DNA of 64,000 bases from Galbula dea (Eukaryota > Chordata > Aves > Piciformes > Galbulidae): the NCBI GenBank assembly GCA_013399015.1, contig VWZX01001688.1, forward strand, positions 1,860,001-1,924,000, given 5' to 3'. The notes under the pieces were generated by a model. That model was given only the letters and a program-made list of their open reading frames with translations, was not told where the DNA came from and ran no database searches. Every line of letters starts with the position of its first letter. The stretch's first letter is position 1. A program made the position numbers and the translations under genes. Shown piece by piece: positions 12,501 to 27,500 of this stretch.

Positions 12501-15500
12501 TATTAGCTTTGTTGTAAGCTACATAGCCATGGAATACCTAACATTTTTTATATTATTTTCTTCCACCTGAGAAGCAACTGGTAATACAGCTGCTGCAAAT
12601 AAATGAGCCAATTCCATTATCAGAGTAGAGAATGACTTCACTGGGAAAAATTCATCCCTCTGTGAACTTAGATAGAACTTAACTAAGAGACTACACATCA
12701 CATCACTGCCTGTGTGACACCTTCCTGTGCATCAGCAGAAAAAGCAATTGCATGAGAGTCTGTTTGGCATCCCCTGAACAGGGAAGAATGGTTTTTGCCT
12801 TTCTGTCCATCAGCCCCCACCACAGACATCTACCATGTGCTTCAGGACTAGACCCTGGGGCTTGGCACCCACCAGATCCCTCTCCAGGGACAGCAGAGCA
12901 AGGAATTGCCATGCCCCGTGGCTTCCCCCTAGAATCACCCTCCTCTCCCTCCCTCTGCTGACTTGTCTCTCCTGCTCAGCCACAGCAAACATTTACTAAC
13001 AACACTGCTGCCCTGGCGCCAGGTATAGGACAACCCTAAACCTTATCACAGGAAGGTGGAATAAAGTTCCCTGGCATCAGAAACCAGATTCACACCACCC
13101 TGCACCACAAGTAGCACACTGGCAGAATTGTGCCTAACACACTACCATTGAGTTACATATTAATCCCAGATAAGCAGAAACAAGGCTGTTAAGTGAGTGA
13201 GCTCAGCAAGGGATAAGAGCATCCACAGCCCCAGGCTGTAATTAGGGGTCAGGATCCACCATGGGGCAATAGGAACATGGCCAATGGGGACAGGCTTGTG
13301 GCCACCAGACTCTCACCTCACCAGGTTTCACTGCGTTTATACAAACAGGGGGAAACCCCAATGCAAGCTCAGCGGTACAGGCTGCCTGTGAGCAAGCTAT
13401 AGTGATAGGAGACTGACTACTGAGCCTGGTTGCCCAGAGCCCCCGAGCAGCACATGGTGCCCTATCAGCCCCACCACAAGCAGGAGGCAGTCATTGCTGC
13501 CTTCTCCTACCCAAGTCACCAGCAGTCAGCTGCGTGGTGTCTCTGCCATTGCTTGAGGACTTCCAAGTCAGAGTTCTGCTATACTACCCCACCTCACAGC
13601 CCTGGAGGCGGCCAAGCATACACGGGGACACATCAGGGAACAGCAAACACCCCCTCCCTCCATTCCACTCCTCCCCAGAAACACCTTTAAGCTCCTCAGC
13701 AGCAGCTGAAGTTTGAGAGCTGTGTTTACACCAATGAAACTGACTCCTTGATCATTGATAGGAACAACAAGGCAGGGGAAAAAAAATAAACCAACAACAA
13801 CAAACCACAAAAACAAAACAAAACTCTAATCAATTCCAGCCTGCTTGCATCCAGAAGTCAAGCTCTGCAAACAAGTCTGACATTTGGCTACCTTGGAAAA
13901 GATAAACATGCTGGGAAGGGAGGACAGCTCTGACCAGGTCAAGCTAGGTCTCCTCAGCTCACGCGGGATGCAATCCACTCACCATGCCCAACTTGGTCCA
14001 CACTGCTCCACCCTGCCCACTGCACAAATCCCTTGGGATCCAGGGGCTGCACCTGGCAAATGAGGAGGTGAATTAATTTCTAACAGGTGGGTACATCCCT
14101 TGGTTTGGGTTCAGGAGCAGGGTTTAGACAGGGCAACTCTGGGAGCCCATCCATGGGAAGCTGGTGTGAGCACACAGCCCCCAGAGCAGGCTCCATCCCC
14201 TACCACAGCCTGTCAAAAGGACCCAGGTGGGCACGAGCAAGAGCTGGGGAGCAGCTGAGTGCTTCGAAACCGCAGCACAGAGGTGGGCTCCGAGAAAGCT
14301 GGGAGTGGACTGACAACCTCCTGCACAACCAAATTCAGGGGAGAGGCAGGGTGAGACACCACAGCCCAAGGGGATGCTCGGCCTGTGAATGGAGAGGGTG
14401 GGATGGCTCAGAAACATGACCACTAAACCACTGGTCACCTCCTGCACTGAGGCAGTGCCAGTTACTTGTGGCAGCTCCCTGCCCTGGGCTTTCAAGTCTC
14501 AGACACAGAGGGAAGTCCCCGTGCTCACCCAAATCTACAGCAATCCAGCATGGGTTTCCCTGCCCTTACCCAAGCAACTCCCTGTGACTGTACACAGAGC
14601 TCAGAGGTATGAGCTTCTAATTGCTGTCCCCTCTCATGCTCAACTCCCATTTAACAATCTCCTTGGCCTCCATTCCCCACATCCCTAGTGGAAAGTTAAA
14701 ACACAAGTACATCAAGCATACTATGAGGTCTTGGGGATAGCATGTTTCCTTTGCCTCCTAAAATGCACTAGAACACCACACATCTCAATGTGCATCTCAT
14801 GAAGACACACCAGAGCAGCTCCCAGGGCCAGGTACAGGCACCGTGGCATTGCCTTGGCAGGCACCAGCAGACTCCATGCATGATGGCTGGAAGCAAAGGC
14901 AGCTTCATCAGGGGCTCAACAACCTCCTCTTCCTCTGCGAACATCCTCTCACTTCAAATGGGCAGGGTTGGCTATTGCAGACACGCCTAGGTTTGGAAAG
15001 GCTGCAGGGAAGGAGCAGGGCAGGCAGCATGGGCAGGACTCCTCAGGGCCAGGGCAGCCTTAAGGCACCACAGTGAAAAAGCTGATCAGGGCTGGCATCC
15101 CATAGACCCTGCCCACACCAGTCCCTCCAACCCACTGAGCATAGCACTGACCACAGCAATGCAGCAGTTTACCCTCCTTCTCCTAGCCAAGGCACCAGAC
15201 CATCCCTCCACGCTGGATAACAAGATTTTAGATTACATCAATTTATCCACCCAAGTTAGCTGATTTGTCCAGGTTGTATTTGCTTCTCCAACATATTACA
15301 GGTAAACATCATCCTCCTCCACTCACTCATCCTCCACATGGCCAAGCCCTTGGCAGAGCACAGCAAACACAACCCTATATATGCCATGTCACTCCTCAGC
15401 AGCATCCTGCAGTTCAGGGGATTTCTGACCCACTCCTGAACATGGATACAGTGCCCGACACACAAACGGGGAGACGGCTGTGGGAGGGCAGCACAGGGAG

Positions 15501-18500
15501 GGGGAAAAGGATTGGTGTCAGCACCAACTGTGAACCATGCTTTGCTATCAGCTTTCTGCAGCACAGCAGCAAATGAGACAATTACTATGTTGACTGGTGT
15601 TTTTTCTTTTTTAATTAGGTGAAAACAGGGTGAACCTAGAGCACCCTGAAGCTGGGCAGCCCTCCCCAGCACAGCTCCCTCCATCTGCTCTTGCCCTACA
15701 GCCCTTCACAACCTCAAGAAAAGAACAACCAGCCCTGGAGCTGCTTAATAGAGCTAGGTACCACCAGACACCCCACTGCTGCAGCCTAGAAATGGGAAGA
15801 CCATTTGATACAACCCAAGACACCAAAAAGCCAGCACTGACAGGATGATTGCAAGCTAGCAAACGTGCCAAGGCCTCTGAAACAGACAATCCTTGTCTGT
15901 AATTACAAATGCAACTTAGGGCAGGAGGACACATAATGGGCTTGGGTTGTAGAAGGACTGAGGCAAAGCCTCATTTTTAGTTGGATAAGCAGTCCATTAA
16001 ACACGGGAACATTTTGCACCCAGTTATGACACAAGAAGCTTTGCTAGCCCCCCATAAGGCAGCTGGGGAGCCCCGTGCCTGCAGTGCAGGCAGGACTTGG
16101 CTGAATTTGTCTCCCTGCACCTACTCCAAGGTTATCTCCACAGCAGCACACAGCAAGGCAAAACCACAAGGAGGTCTGAGAATTGGAGGGAAGAGAACTT
16201 TGCAAATCCTCATCGCTGCTTTAAGCAAACAGAAAGAAGCAGTGATGTTACAGCCTGAGAACTGCTCATGTTGGTTCACCTCAAACCAGAAACCACTGGT
16301 ATCTGTTCTCCAGGCATGGACTCCTCCAGACAAGCCACGTGGTCAGGGTCTTTCCTGCAGGCAGTGCTGACAGTCATATTCCCAGAGAGGAATGGAATAA
16401 GCTTCTCTCTTTAAGAAAGGGGAAAGGTGACTTGGATAGCTGGTGTACTTTCAACAGTGTGCTCTCTTAAGTTGGGACACCTCACTGCACACAGATGAAG
16501 CAGCACAGGATGTGCCCACAGCATGCTGACCACAGACATAGGAAGAGGGCACCTGCAAACACCACCAAACCTCTCACAGTAAAAAACCCTAAGCTTGCAA
16601 GAAAGAGATAGCCATGCACCTTGGGATGCCTTTGCCCTATCACACTAGGCAGACCCTGGCAACTACAACAGCTCTTAACTGGGAAGTCGTTATCTGCTTA
16701 CAGCAACACTTCCCTCCGCTCACCTCAGCACACAGAAATAAACCCTGCACAGGTCTGCTGCAGACTCTGCCACTGGCCCTCTCCCACCCCATGCACCACT
16801 CCTGGGGCCAGCCTGAGGTACAGGTAGGGTGCTAAGCATCTCCTCGCCCCATGCCTATGACAAGCTGCAGGCTAGGCAGCGTCTGCCTGTGCCAAGCCAA
16901 GCTGGAGGTCCACGGCTGGCAACCTGCTACCCTGGGAAAGAGGAGAGCTACTCTTCCGGCAGGACACGGGCTCCCACTGCACGGCATGGCTCCAGCACAG
17001 CAGAGGCCAGAGCAAGGAGTAAGTGACCCTAGAATAAAAAAGCTGCAAGAAACATCGTCTTTTTTATTCCTCTGCAATCAGTACAAGCTCCTCCACTGTC
17101 AAAGCCAAAGTCATGCAGGGTCCGAGGGCAATGCTGCTGTGGGGACCAGGACAAGGGTGGCTGGAAAGACACCTAGGCTCACACAAAAGTCACAGCTGCA
17201 TTTCTAGAAGGTGAAAGTCTGACTGCCAAATGCCAGAGCTTGTTCCTTACCTGTCATCCCCGGAGTTTTATGTATCTGGAAACATGGCTGCAAACTGAAA
17301 GCTAGAGAAGAAAGCCTTTCTCCTCCAAAATCCTCTGGGATGCTGAATGACTAACAACATTCACATGCTCCTACCTCCTCATCTCTTCAGATTTTTCCAA
17401 TCTGGTTTTGCATTTGGTCACTGTTCCGGTCTGAAATGTGTCTGATGAACTACTAGGTTTCAAAATTGAGCCTCACCACATAGAAACATGGCTGAATAAT
17501 ATTCTCACTTCATAGCTGGTCTCCAGGCTGGCATTTTCAAGGGCTTTGATCCATTTCAAATAAGGCAATGAGCTTATCCCTTGATTAAATACATAGCATA
17601 ATCCACCTAAATCTTGTTAGCTGAGAAGCAAGTCGCTCGTCTCACTAGTTGTGGGTGGCACTGCGCTTTGCTGCCAGGCAAGTGGGGCTGTCTGCAGCAC
17701 AAAGGTGCCCCTCAAGGGCACATCCTAGGCAGGCAGAAGCACTGGGGCAGCTGGTGACTGCAGCAAGAAGGCACACAGCTTACCATTGCCACTCAAGCAA
17801 GCCCACACAGATTTAAGGCACAGAAGTTCATGAGATCCTCCTGCAAAGTTTCCCCCTGTAACAGGCAAAAGCTAAGCACAGAAAGAGCTTGCCCCCTCCC
17901 CATTGGAGGACACAGGGAGGACACTTCTGGGCTTGCCCTGTGGCCAAAGCCATGGGCACCCAACAGCCTGCAAAGCCCTAAAAAGGTCCATGGAAAGAGA
18001 AATCACTGACCCTGAGCAAAGGAGCCAGGCTGCAGTGTGGGAGAAGGATGCGCTGCAGCTTTAGCAGAGTTTCATACCATATTGGTCATGCTTCCCCTTC
18101 CTGGGAAGGAACAAAACACTATCACAGCATCTGTAGAGCCCGAGTGGGAAGGCCTGCATGCTGAGTGGGAAGGACAACATGACAAGGGCAACTATTCCCA
18201 CTGATGGGCAGGCAAGAGCCTGCCTCTGGGCAAACCGGAGGTAGGCAGCCAGGGTCAGCCTAACACACACACCCTGCTCCAAGGAGCAGCACTGCAGTCT
18301 GGCTACTCCAGTCAAATCTCACCATCTGTGACAAGGAAAGCTGCACCACTTCCCTCCTGGGTCCCAGGCTGCCTCTCTCCATCTTATGCACTTCCCAGTG
18401 CAGACACCACCATGGGTACACTCATGCTGGTGCCATCCCCAACAGCAGGACATAAGGGAATGAGGCAGTTTGGGAAGTCTGACAAAAAAAACCCTCTTTC

Positions 18501-21500
18501 CCCAGGCAAGCCCCATTCCTCTCCTGCTTGGCTTTTGGAAAAAGCTATAAATGTACATGTGAGCCTTTCACAGTGAACAGAGGCAGAACACTAAGCAGGG
18601 GAAGACTATGAGGATGCTCTTTCCCAGCTTGGGGCAGGAGGCAGTGTGACCCCACTCTCCACCAGCAATTCCCCCTGCAGCTGCTTCACTCAAACAGAAA
18701 ATCAGGCTAGCATGGGGGACAGGAGAGAGATCTGCTCCCAAGATTACAGAGTCACTAGAAGACAAATTCCCTGAAAAGCGCTATTGCTCCCTATTTCCCT
18801 CAAGGTTTCAGACCCAGCTCTGCAGGAAAGCGACCCTCTGAGGGCTGATCCCAACCCAGAGGTAGGAGACTTGAAAATCCCTACCCCATTCTGCATTAGC
18901 AGCTCTGAGGCTCCTGCAGCAGCCAGGCACGTTTCAACAGCCACTGGAAGGATTTTAAGTTAATTTAACCACGTTAACACGTTATGTGGCTTCTGTCATC
19001 TCAATTACCTTAAAAAGCCCAGGCACAGATCTTGGGAGGAGTGAAGGGAGGAAGAAAAAAAGATTGATTTAAGAATTAGTAAGGAAAGAAAAAAAAAAAA
19101 AGGAGGTCTTGGGCACAATCCCAAAGCAGTCTCAGACAGATGAGGAAAAAAAGCTTCTTAAGCTTTCAAAATCTATTAAAAAAACACAAACAAAAAACCC
19201 AAACAAACAAAAAAAACCTCACCCCACACACAAACAAAACGGCCAAGAGAGGTAATATCTGCTTTAATCAAATACTACCCAGGAAGGCTCAGGAGATCAG
19301 ATCTTAACCAGTCACCAGCTGGCATAGCAGGAATCAGCCTTTTGGCATTGGTATCCTCACCTACAGCCGGGCAAGGGAAAAGGCTGCCCACAGAGGAGCT
19401 GGGACGATAAATGACAGCAGTTGAGCATTGCAGGGGCATTTCACCGCTTCAGAGGTTGCTGCTATAACAATCTTCTCTGACTCAGCAGCTGAAAAGGATG
19501 ACGGGAAGGAAGCACCATAAAAAAAAAAAAAGTCATGCATTATTAATATGGACTCTGGCAGCAAGACATGAGTTGGAAAAACACTGAGGGGGAATAAAAA
19601 AAGATATGACTGCAGAGTAAGAGTAAGCTGCATGCGTGGAAGCATTTCACACTCCTGCCGGAGCTGGCTGCACTTGCAGGGCTGCTGCAGCCAGGGACCA
19701 CCCTGCACCCCTCCGCAGGGATCCTGGCTCCAAGGAACTCTTCTTTTGCCAAGAGGAACTTTGTCTCCACTGCTTTCTCCCTTGAAGCAAGTTACTGGAG
19801 TCCTAGTGAAGAAAACACCACAAGCCTTGGGCATGGCCCATACTACTTTTAAGCTGTGACAGCCCTGGGCTCTCCTGCCATACAGCACAGCCATTTTAAC
19901 TACTGGTTGGTCTGTGCATCACTTCCCGACTCCCAGCAGCTTCCCACACCATGCAGCCCCCAGCCCTGCCCTGGCAGGGCCCTGGTCTTCTCACCGGTAT
20001 TTCACCACAAGCAGCCATTGCACGAGGTGCCCAGGACTCCCGCACCACAGCCTGCAGCCTCCTGCCAGCACTGACGCAGGGGGCACCAAAGGCAGGAACT
20101 GCACTTTCTTTTTCCTGCCAAGTAGGTGAGGGAAAAATAAAACGTATCAGCTAGCACTTGATTACCTGGTGCACTGCAGTGTTTGCTTTCCTCTCCTATT
20201 CTGTATGCTCTGTACATTTTTTTCAGAGCTACTTTATAAACGTTAGCATCCATGCAGCCCTCCTCGCCACCTTCAATCCAAAATGCTTGCTATAGACACA
20301 GCCTCTCCCAACCTGCTGTTGAGGGGAGACACCACAAATTACAAGTATGTTCTCCCCTGTCATAGGCATCACACAAACCTCTGCCAGCTCATCCTCCTCA
20401 TTGAAGGGTAAACCTCTGATCCTGGCGCAGGAGCCTTTTGGCAGCGTATCAGCATATTTAAAGTTTCGGCACAGCTTGGTCCCCAGCCTCTCCAAAGCAA
20501 AGGAGGTGGCTAATGCAGTGCCAGGATACAAGAGGGTGCTTTGATTTTTTTGTTTGGAGATAACATTCAACTAAAACTGATCATTTATTTTGCCACAAAA
20601 TTCCCTAGATATGCAAACACTGGCTGAAGACTGCTTATACCACACAGTCCAACCTGCAGCTGTGCCACAGAGGATTTTGCCTGTATTTGCTTTCTTCCCA
20701 TGCGTGTGCAGTGGTATCCTCCACACAGAAATATTTCCCAACCTTTACCTTTCAGATTAGAAAGACACAGGGAGGGAACAGCTTTGCAGGCTTCAATTCA
20801 CACACAGCACTCCCACAGCAGGCTGGGAGCACACAGCCCAGGCAAGCATCACACTGACACATACCTGCTCATCAGGGCAGGAAAACAGCCATTTTCTAAC
20901 ACAGCAAATTATTACAAAACAGCAAAATTGAGGCACAACCCAGAGAAAAAAATATCACAGTGCTATGTGAACCCACATCCCCTCAGAGTAGCTGTTCCCC
21001 TACAGCGAAAGCTAGGAACAGGGATGGGTTTTCTGGCCCTCTGCTGCAGCAGGCACAGCATTCCCACAGCATCTTCAGAGAGTGTCTAGAAAGGGTTGGT
21101 GCCAGCCTGGGGATGCCACATGCAACCACAGGCTTGCAAAAGGAAGAGTACATTTGTTTTGTGCCTTAAAACCAAAAACCTGGAAAAAATGAGCTTTAGG
21201 AAGTCTCACATGTAATGTGGCCACATGCCTTCAGGTGAAGTCCAGCCCAAGCAAGTGCTAACAGCTCTTGCCTGCCCCATGCCACCAAATAAGGTGCACT
21301 AAAGCTTGTGACTTCACACAAAATACCAGCAGTCACTACAGAGTACAGAGGACCTCAAAACTGCCTGCCACCAGGCACTACAGCCCGCTCTTTCTCTTTA
21401 GGTTTAAACGCAACCAGAAAATTCCTTCTTTAATGGAAAAAGGGCACCACTGCCCTGTCCATCAAACTCCACGCCATCACTGTAGCCACATGGACACTTC

Positions 21501-24500
21501 CCAATGGGACAGGGGTTACACGCGTGTCCCTCCATCAGCCCTTCAAAACAGCAGATGAGGATGTCCAAGAGAGGTTTTCCTGCCAGGCATTGACATCATC
21601 CCTCAGCTTTCCAGTTTACCTTTCATTTTAAAATATTAGCAGCTCTGGAGTGATGCTAAAAGCCCTGGCCTTTAATGTTCTCCATTTCATGTTTCATTTC
21701 CAAAAAATACATCCATAAACATCTCTCAAGAATGTCTGATTTGGGGTTTTTATTTGGGGGTTTTTTGGTTTGTTTTTTTTTTTTTTATTCATTTCAACAG
21801 GACAGTTCCACTACACATTTTCTGCTCCATCTCTCAGGACAGGACTAATACCCACAGTATTTACACCAGGTGCTAGAAAACCTTCAAATACACATCAACT
21901 ATCCTAATGCACCAGTGTTCAAAATGCTGTCAGGAAAAAACATGGTCAGAACAACACTCCAAATGCAAAGCAGAAGGAAAAGCCAGTAGGAAAATAAACT
22001 TTACTAAAATAACCAAGCAAAGGTTTTGTCAAAGTAAACACACATTTTATTGTAACAACGATGCTTTTAAAATAAAGCTGCTCAGGGAAGATTTTCTTGC
22101 TCTGTGTAGCTGCAAATCAGCTTCTCCTGCAGACTATTCATCCCTCTGCAGAGACTTACCCAGCTGACAGCACATCTGCCCCAGCCAGCACCACTGGTTG
22201 AGGGTCACCAGTGATACCCTTGAGAGGTTCCCCAGGAGCCTCAAAACTAAGCACTCTGTGCACTGTTTGGATATTAAAATCCACCAACAGTAACAGCATT
22301 CAAATAGGAACAAGTGCAAACATACAGCTCCCCACACTGCTCATCTCCATTCCCCCAGGGTGTTCACCAAACCCTGCAGAGCAGATGCTGCCTGAGTTAA
22401 TGCAATTAATGAGTCCACCTGGAAAAGGGGCAGACGATCAGCTCAGGAAACAAAGCAGCAGTGTCAGAGCCTTATTTCCATCAGCGATAGCAGCCACCTG
22501 AAGTGACCGAGCACCAGCTGAAGCCCTGGCCCTCTACGGCTTCCCAGGCCCATGAAGACCAGGTGTCCTGGAAGTCTAGGCTAACAGCATCAATGCTTTT
22601 GCTTTAAGGTTTGGTCTATTGCAGATCATTGAAGTTTTGAAGCATTTAATTTGCAAGAATGAACTGGTACTCTGAAGCTTTTGTGAAAGCTGGTCAGCTT
22701 CCACAGCCAGGTCTTCCAGAGATGGACGGATGAAACACAAACTCTTCACATACTACCTTGCAGTTGCAACACTCGGTGAGCCACCAGCAAAATAATCCAA
22801 ATCAGAAGTGCCTGACAGACAACACGGATGGTTACAGGCAGAGAAAACCCAGTAATCCACCTGCCATCAAATAAACCTTCTAATTTGTTTGCTTTTACCA
22901 AAAGGTGGTCTCCAACCACAGCTCTGCACCACCAGCACCTTGGATGCACAGGCACAGGAATAGCTCTGTGCAAGCAGGGCTGCAGCAACCCTCCTGCCTG
23001 CATGTGCCTTTTAGGAGACTCAGTGCTGCAAGAAAGTGATGCTACCCAAGGGAGCTATTTCCTACAGCCACCACCAGCCTCCTTCCACGTATAGTACAGT
23101 AGATGCTGACCTCAAGTACTTGTATCACGGAGCACTCACTCGAGGATTTCTTACTAGCCCCAGTTGCTGTCAGATCCGATGACTGCAAAAAGCTCAGTGC
23201 AACGGAGGAACTGGGCTGTTCCTTCCTCAGGTTGTGAAATACTGCTTGGCAGATCTTTCAGGGAATGAAGGGTGAAGAATGGCAGTGCTGCCAGTGTTTC
23301 ATAGTAAGATACTACATTCCCTTACACTGCACAGGGAAGGCCTAGAAGATGAAAGGCAGGGCTACAACAGCACAAACCTCATTCCGTTACACAGTGCTTC
23401 ACCTTCACCTTCTGTCCTTGCTCAGGTAGTTCCCAGCCACCCAGCAAGCCACTGGCAAACCTGAGAGGGCTCCTGCAGCCAGCCTCTGCCAGGTTGAGCC
23501 AAGGCCATACAGCCCACCAGCATGCTTCTCAGATGAGCTGAACACCAGCACCCTGCCACAGCCAGCATCACCTGCCTCCTTGCTTGGGTCTCTCCTCTAC
23601 ATCTAAATAGGCTCCTCCTGCTGACGTCCCCATGAGATGTCACAACAAAGTGCCCAGATGGGAAAAAGGCCAATAGCATCCTGGCTTGTATCAGAAATAG
23701 TGTGGCCAGCAGGACTAGGGTGGCGATTGTCCCCCTGTACTCATCATAGCTGAGGTTGCACCTTGAGTATTATGTTCACAGGAAGGGCACTGAGATACTG
23801 GAGAATGTCCAAAGAAGGGCAACAAAGTTGGTGAAGGGTCTAGAGCACAAGTGTTAGGAGGAGTGGCTGAAGGAACTGGGGTTGTTTAGTCTGGAGAAGA
23901 GGAGGCTCGGGGGGAACCTTCTCACACTCTACAACTACCTGAAAGGAGATAGTAGTAAGGTGGGGCTCGGACTCTTCCACCAGGTAATGAGTGATAGAAC
24001 AAGAGGAAATGGTTTCAAGTTGAGCCAGGGGAGGTTCACATTGAGTTCACATTTCTTCACCAAGAGGGTTATCAGGCATTGGAACAGGCTGCCCAGGGAC
24101 ATGGTGAAATTGTCATCCCTGGAAGTGTTTGAAAAAACCATTTAGATGTGATGCTTGGGGAAAGGTTTAATGGTGGGCACGGTACTGTTGAGTCAATGGT
24201 TGGACTCAATGATCTCAGAAGTCTTTTCCAACCATAATGATTCTCTGATTCTATAAGAAGTGCATCAAAGGCAAAATCAATAGCTACCCACCCCCACACA
24301 CGACCTCCCCACTCTCCTTGCCCAGATTCACCAGTCCCAGCTCTGTGTTCACACAGCACCATCCCCCTTCACAGGGCCACAGGCACAACTCTTCCTCTGT
24401 TCTTCACCACCATGGGCAAACCAACCACTTCCTGCAGTCCCATGGTCCCCTCAACCCAGGGCAAGCCAGCACAGCAAAACCTTTTACCCTTTTCGCCCCT

Positions 24501-27500
24501 GGAACTCCTCTGCACTAAGATTTTCCAGGCTGATGCATTAAATAACTGAACTGATCAGCCACACTCAACTACATAAGATCTTGCAAGGGACTAAAGCAGC
24601 AAATGAGCTGTACAAAGGAACCCGTTGGTCTCCACAGTACTGCTTTGCTGTCCACCAACACACAGCATGCAGGAACAGTGTTTCAAAGTAGTCCTGCCTA
24701 TCAAAATCAAGTTCCTGCATGATAAATGTAATTCACGGCTAACACTGCTACCTTGTGTCCCATATGACTGGTCAGGAGCAATTCCTGGTTAAGTTTTGAG
24801 GAAGTAAAGCCTGAGTGAATTACAGCTCTCTCACAAAGGTAACAATCTCTAACCCAACAATTTAAATTCTCTGCATTATTTTCCTGCATTAGATCTAACC
24901 AAGTAAGACTCCTGTGCAAACCTAAGTTAAAAAAAAAAAAAATTAAAAAGGCTCCAATATCTGGAGAGACAACAAGGGAAAAGCCAAGAGAAGCTGCCCA
25001 AGCACCAGGGAAGGTCCCTTGCCTCCCTCCTCCTAGCCATGCAGCAACCACCCTCTCTACAAGGACCAAGTCCAAGGTCTGAGAAATTCCTACTGTTGCA
25101 GTGAGAGTTACCAAGATGAAACAGCAACTTGCAGTGCAAGCAGCTTGTAAAAGCATTACTGTTTTCAGCTCCAGGAAGGAATTCCCCTGATTTCCCAGGT
25201 CCTGTTAAAAAAAGAAAAAAAAAAAACAAAACAGCAAGACAAGACGTTTTCAGGGACTGTAGTATAACTCCTTGAAGAACTCTTGCTCCAACATCAGGAT
25301 CCAGGCATGGACAGAATAACTCTGGCAATGCCCATTTCTGCACATCCCCTCTGGAGAAACAAGAGGCACGCAAGACAGTTGTCCCAGGAGGGTGACAGCC
25401 TCAGTGCCGGGAATGAGCCTTGCAAAAAAACCTGCTGGAGTGCACACTGGATTCCGGAGCTGAAGAAAACAGTTTGCATTATGCAAAGCTCTGCTTATTC
25501 CAGAGATGAGGCCAGTGCAACTGCACATAATTAGAGTACAGTCTGCCCCGCAGCCCTTTACCCTGCTGTTCACAATACCTTCAAGCAAGGCAGCGAGCAA
25601 AAGCAACCTCTCAACCCCTGCAACATCACCTCATACCTGCTGCCTGCCAGAGCTTCCCTGGCAGGCAGCAGGGACCCATGCAGATATGAGAGCATCTCCT
25701 GAAGCCTCCAGCCACCACATCTCCACCAGCCTCGCGGTGCCTCGGCCCCAGCTCACCGCCGAGCAGAACAATCGGCTGCCTCATCCAGTGCACAATGGCC
25801 ACGATGAGACAGACCCACATAATCACCCCAGCCACGGCAGGGACAAAAGCGGGTGAGCGCCGGGGAACAGCATCAAATAAAAGGGGAGTCTGCTGTCTTT
25901 GTGCCATCAGCTGGGTTGCTGGCAATTTACTTTCCAAGGTGGCTTTGGGAGCTGAGGGACATACATTTTTTGCGTGTTGCGTGGGGAAGACACACTGGTA
26001 TTGGATGTGAGCGCTGGGAAGGAGGCAGCACTGGCTGTTTACATTGGATCGCTCTGCACAAACTTGAGGCCACAAGAAAATTTCAGTTTTGTAGGAGGAA
26101 ACCTTGATGAAGGACAGAAGCGAGGAGCTACCTCAGGCACTGCATAAACCAAGGCACAACACAAACATAAGGCCAAAAAGCTCTGGGCTCTCTGTGGGTA
26201 CCAAGCATGGCAATTTGCTGACAGTAAACATGAATTTCTGCCCGCATTTCCGTCTTAAGCAGACGGAGGGCATGCTGGCATTACCTGGGCTGCAAGAAGC
26301 CCACACCACAGCCAGTCAGGCAACCAGCCAGCACTGGGGTAGGCAACCCACAGCCCAGGCTAGGCTCCCCTTTCCCTTCTCCAAAGGCCACCAGGAGCAG
26401 TATTCCAGATTTTCCAGCCAGCAAGTGTGCCAGCTCCACACCAATTCGCTGAGACAGCACCCTGAAGTGCAACTGTCCCAGTTTTCTCCTGGCACTGCCG
26501 CACAACTGCTCAAACACAACAAGCCTCAGCAACGCCGATGAATTTTTTTCCTACTCACACGAGGGGCTCAGGAACAGGCTTGGCCCAGCTCTGCCCTGCA
26601 CCAACAGTGACAGCACACCATGCCACAGGGATGCCTGGATCCTCACTGCTGTCCCACCGTGGGGCCGTTCCCAACATGGAGGGGCTGACACTGCCCAGGC
26701 AGGGCAGGCTGGCGCCACCCATGATCCCTGACCCCTGCCATGAGCAGAGGTTTGCTGTAGGAGCCCCTTCTCAGCAGCCGACAAACCATGAAAACCTTTC
26801 CAGGCCCAGGCTGCAGCTGATTCAAGCTTACTCACAGCTTCGGGTCCTGTTTATTTGGATTTTTCAACTAAGGTACGATCAAGGAAAGGATTCATCACCC
26901 CTCTGCCCATAGGTTAGCTGATGAGCTTCAAGTCCTTCTTAAGCTGCTTCCCCAACATGTCCTGCAGGATAGTTTTAGAGCAGAGGATTCTTCAGGTCCT
27001 TCAGCAGCCAGAGAAAACTAGCCCAGCCCCACCCCACCACACAAGGTGGTGGTAGCCAGGCCAAAGGCTCCTGGAACACCCACTGATGGCACCTCTCCAT
27101 CACATGCCATGTGGCCGATATGTTAATCCCCAGCTCTGCTCATGTCCTGTCTCACTCACTTTTCTTCCAAGCTTCTGCTTACCACTCTGGCCTGAAAATA
27201 AACTCCCTCCAAGCTCTTGGAGGATGAGCTCAGACACCCCGGGAATATTGGTCTGGGTTTTCAAGACAGAACATTTTTGGCTGAAAGAAGGAGTTAAAAA
27301 GAAAAAAAGAGGAAGCAGATCTTCTGTCACCTGATGGGGAGATGACTCAGAATATCACTGACGTCCATGGGCAGTAAGTAGGGGACTGGGACCACCTTCA
27401 CCTCTCTGCCTTGTCTTCCATTATCACAGACAGCAAGAACATTGGGTGGGGTGTGACCGTGCTGTCAGACATTCAAGCTGGGAAAGGCCTTTGGGCAAAG

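Noticed and set aside
19361..19894. 177-codon minus-strand frame in B4GALT5 intron 1
   Set aside because: It has no known domain, includes a poly-T-derived Phe run, and lacks convincing splice sites.
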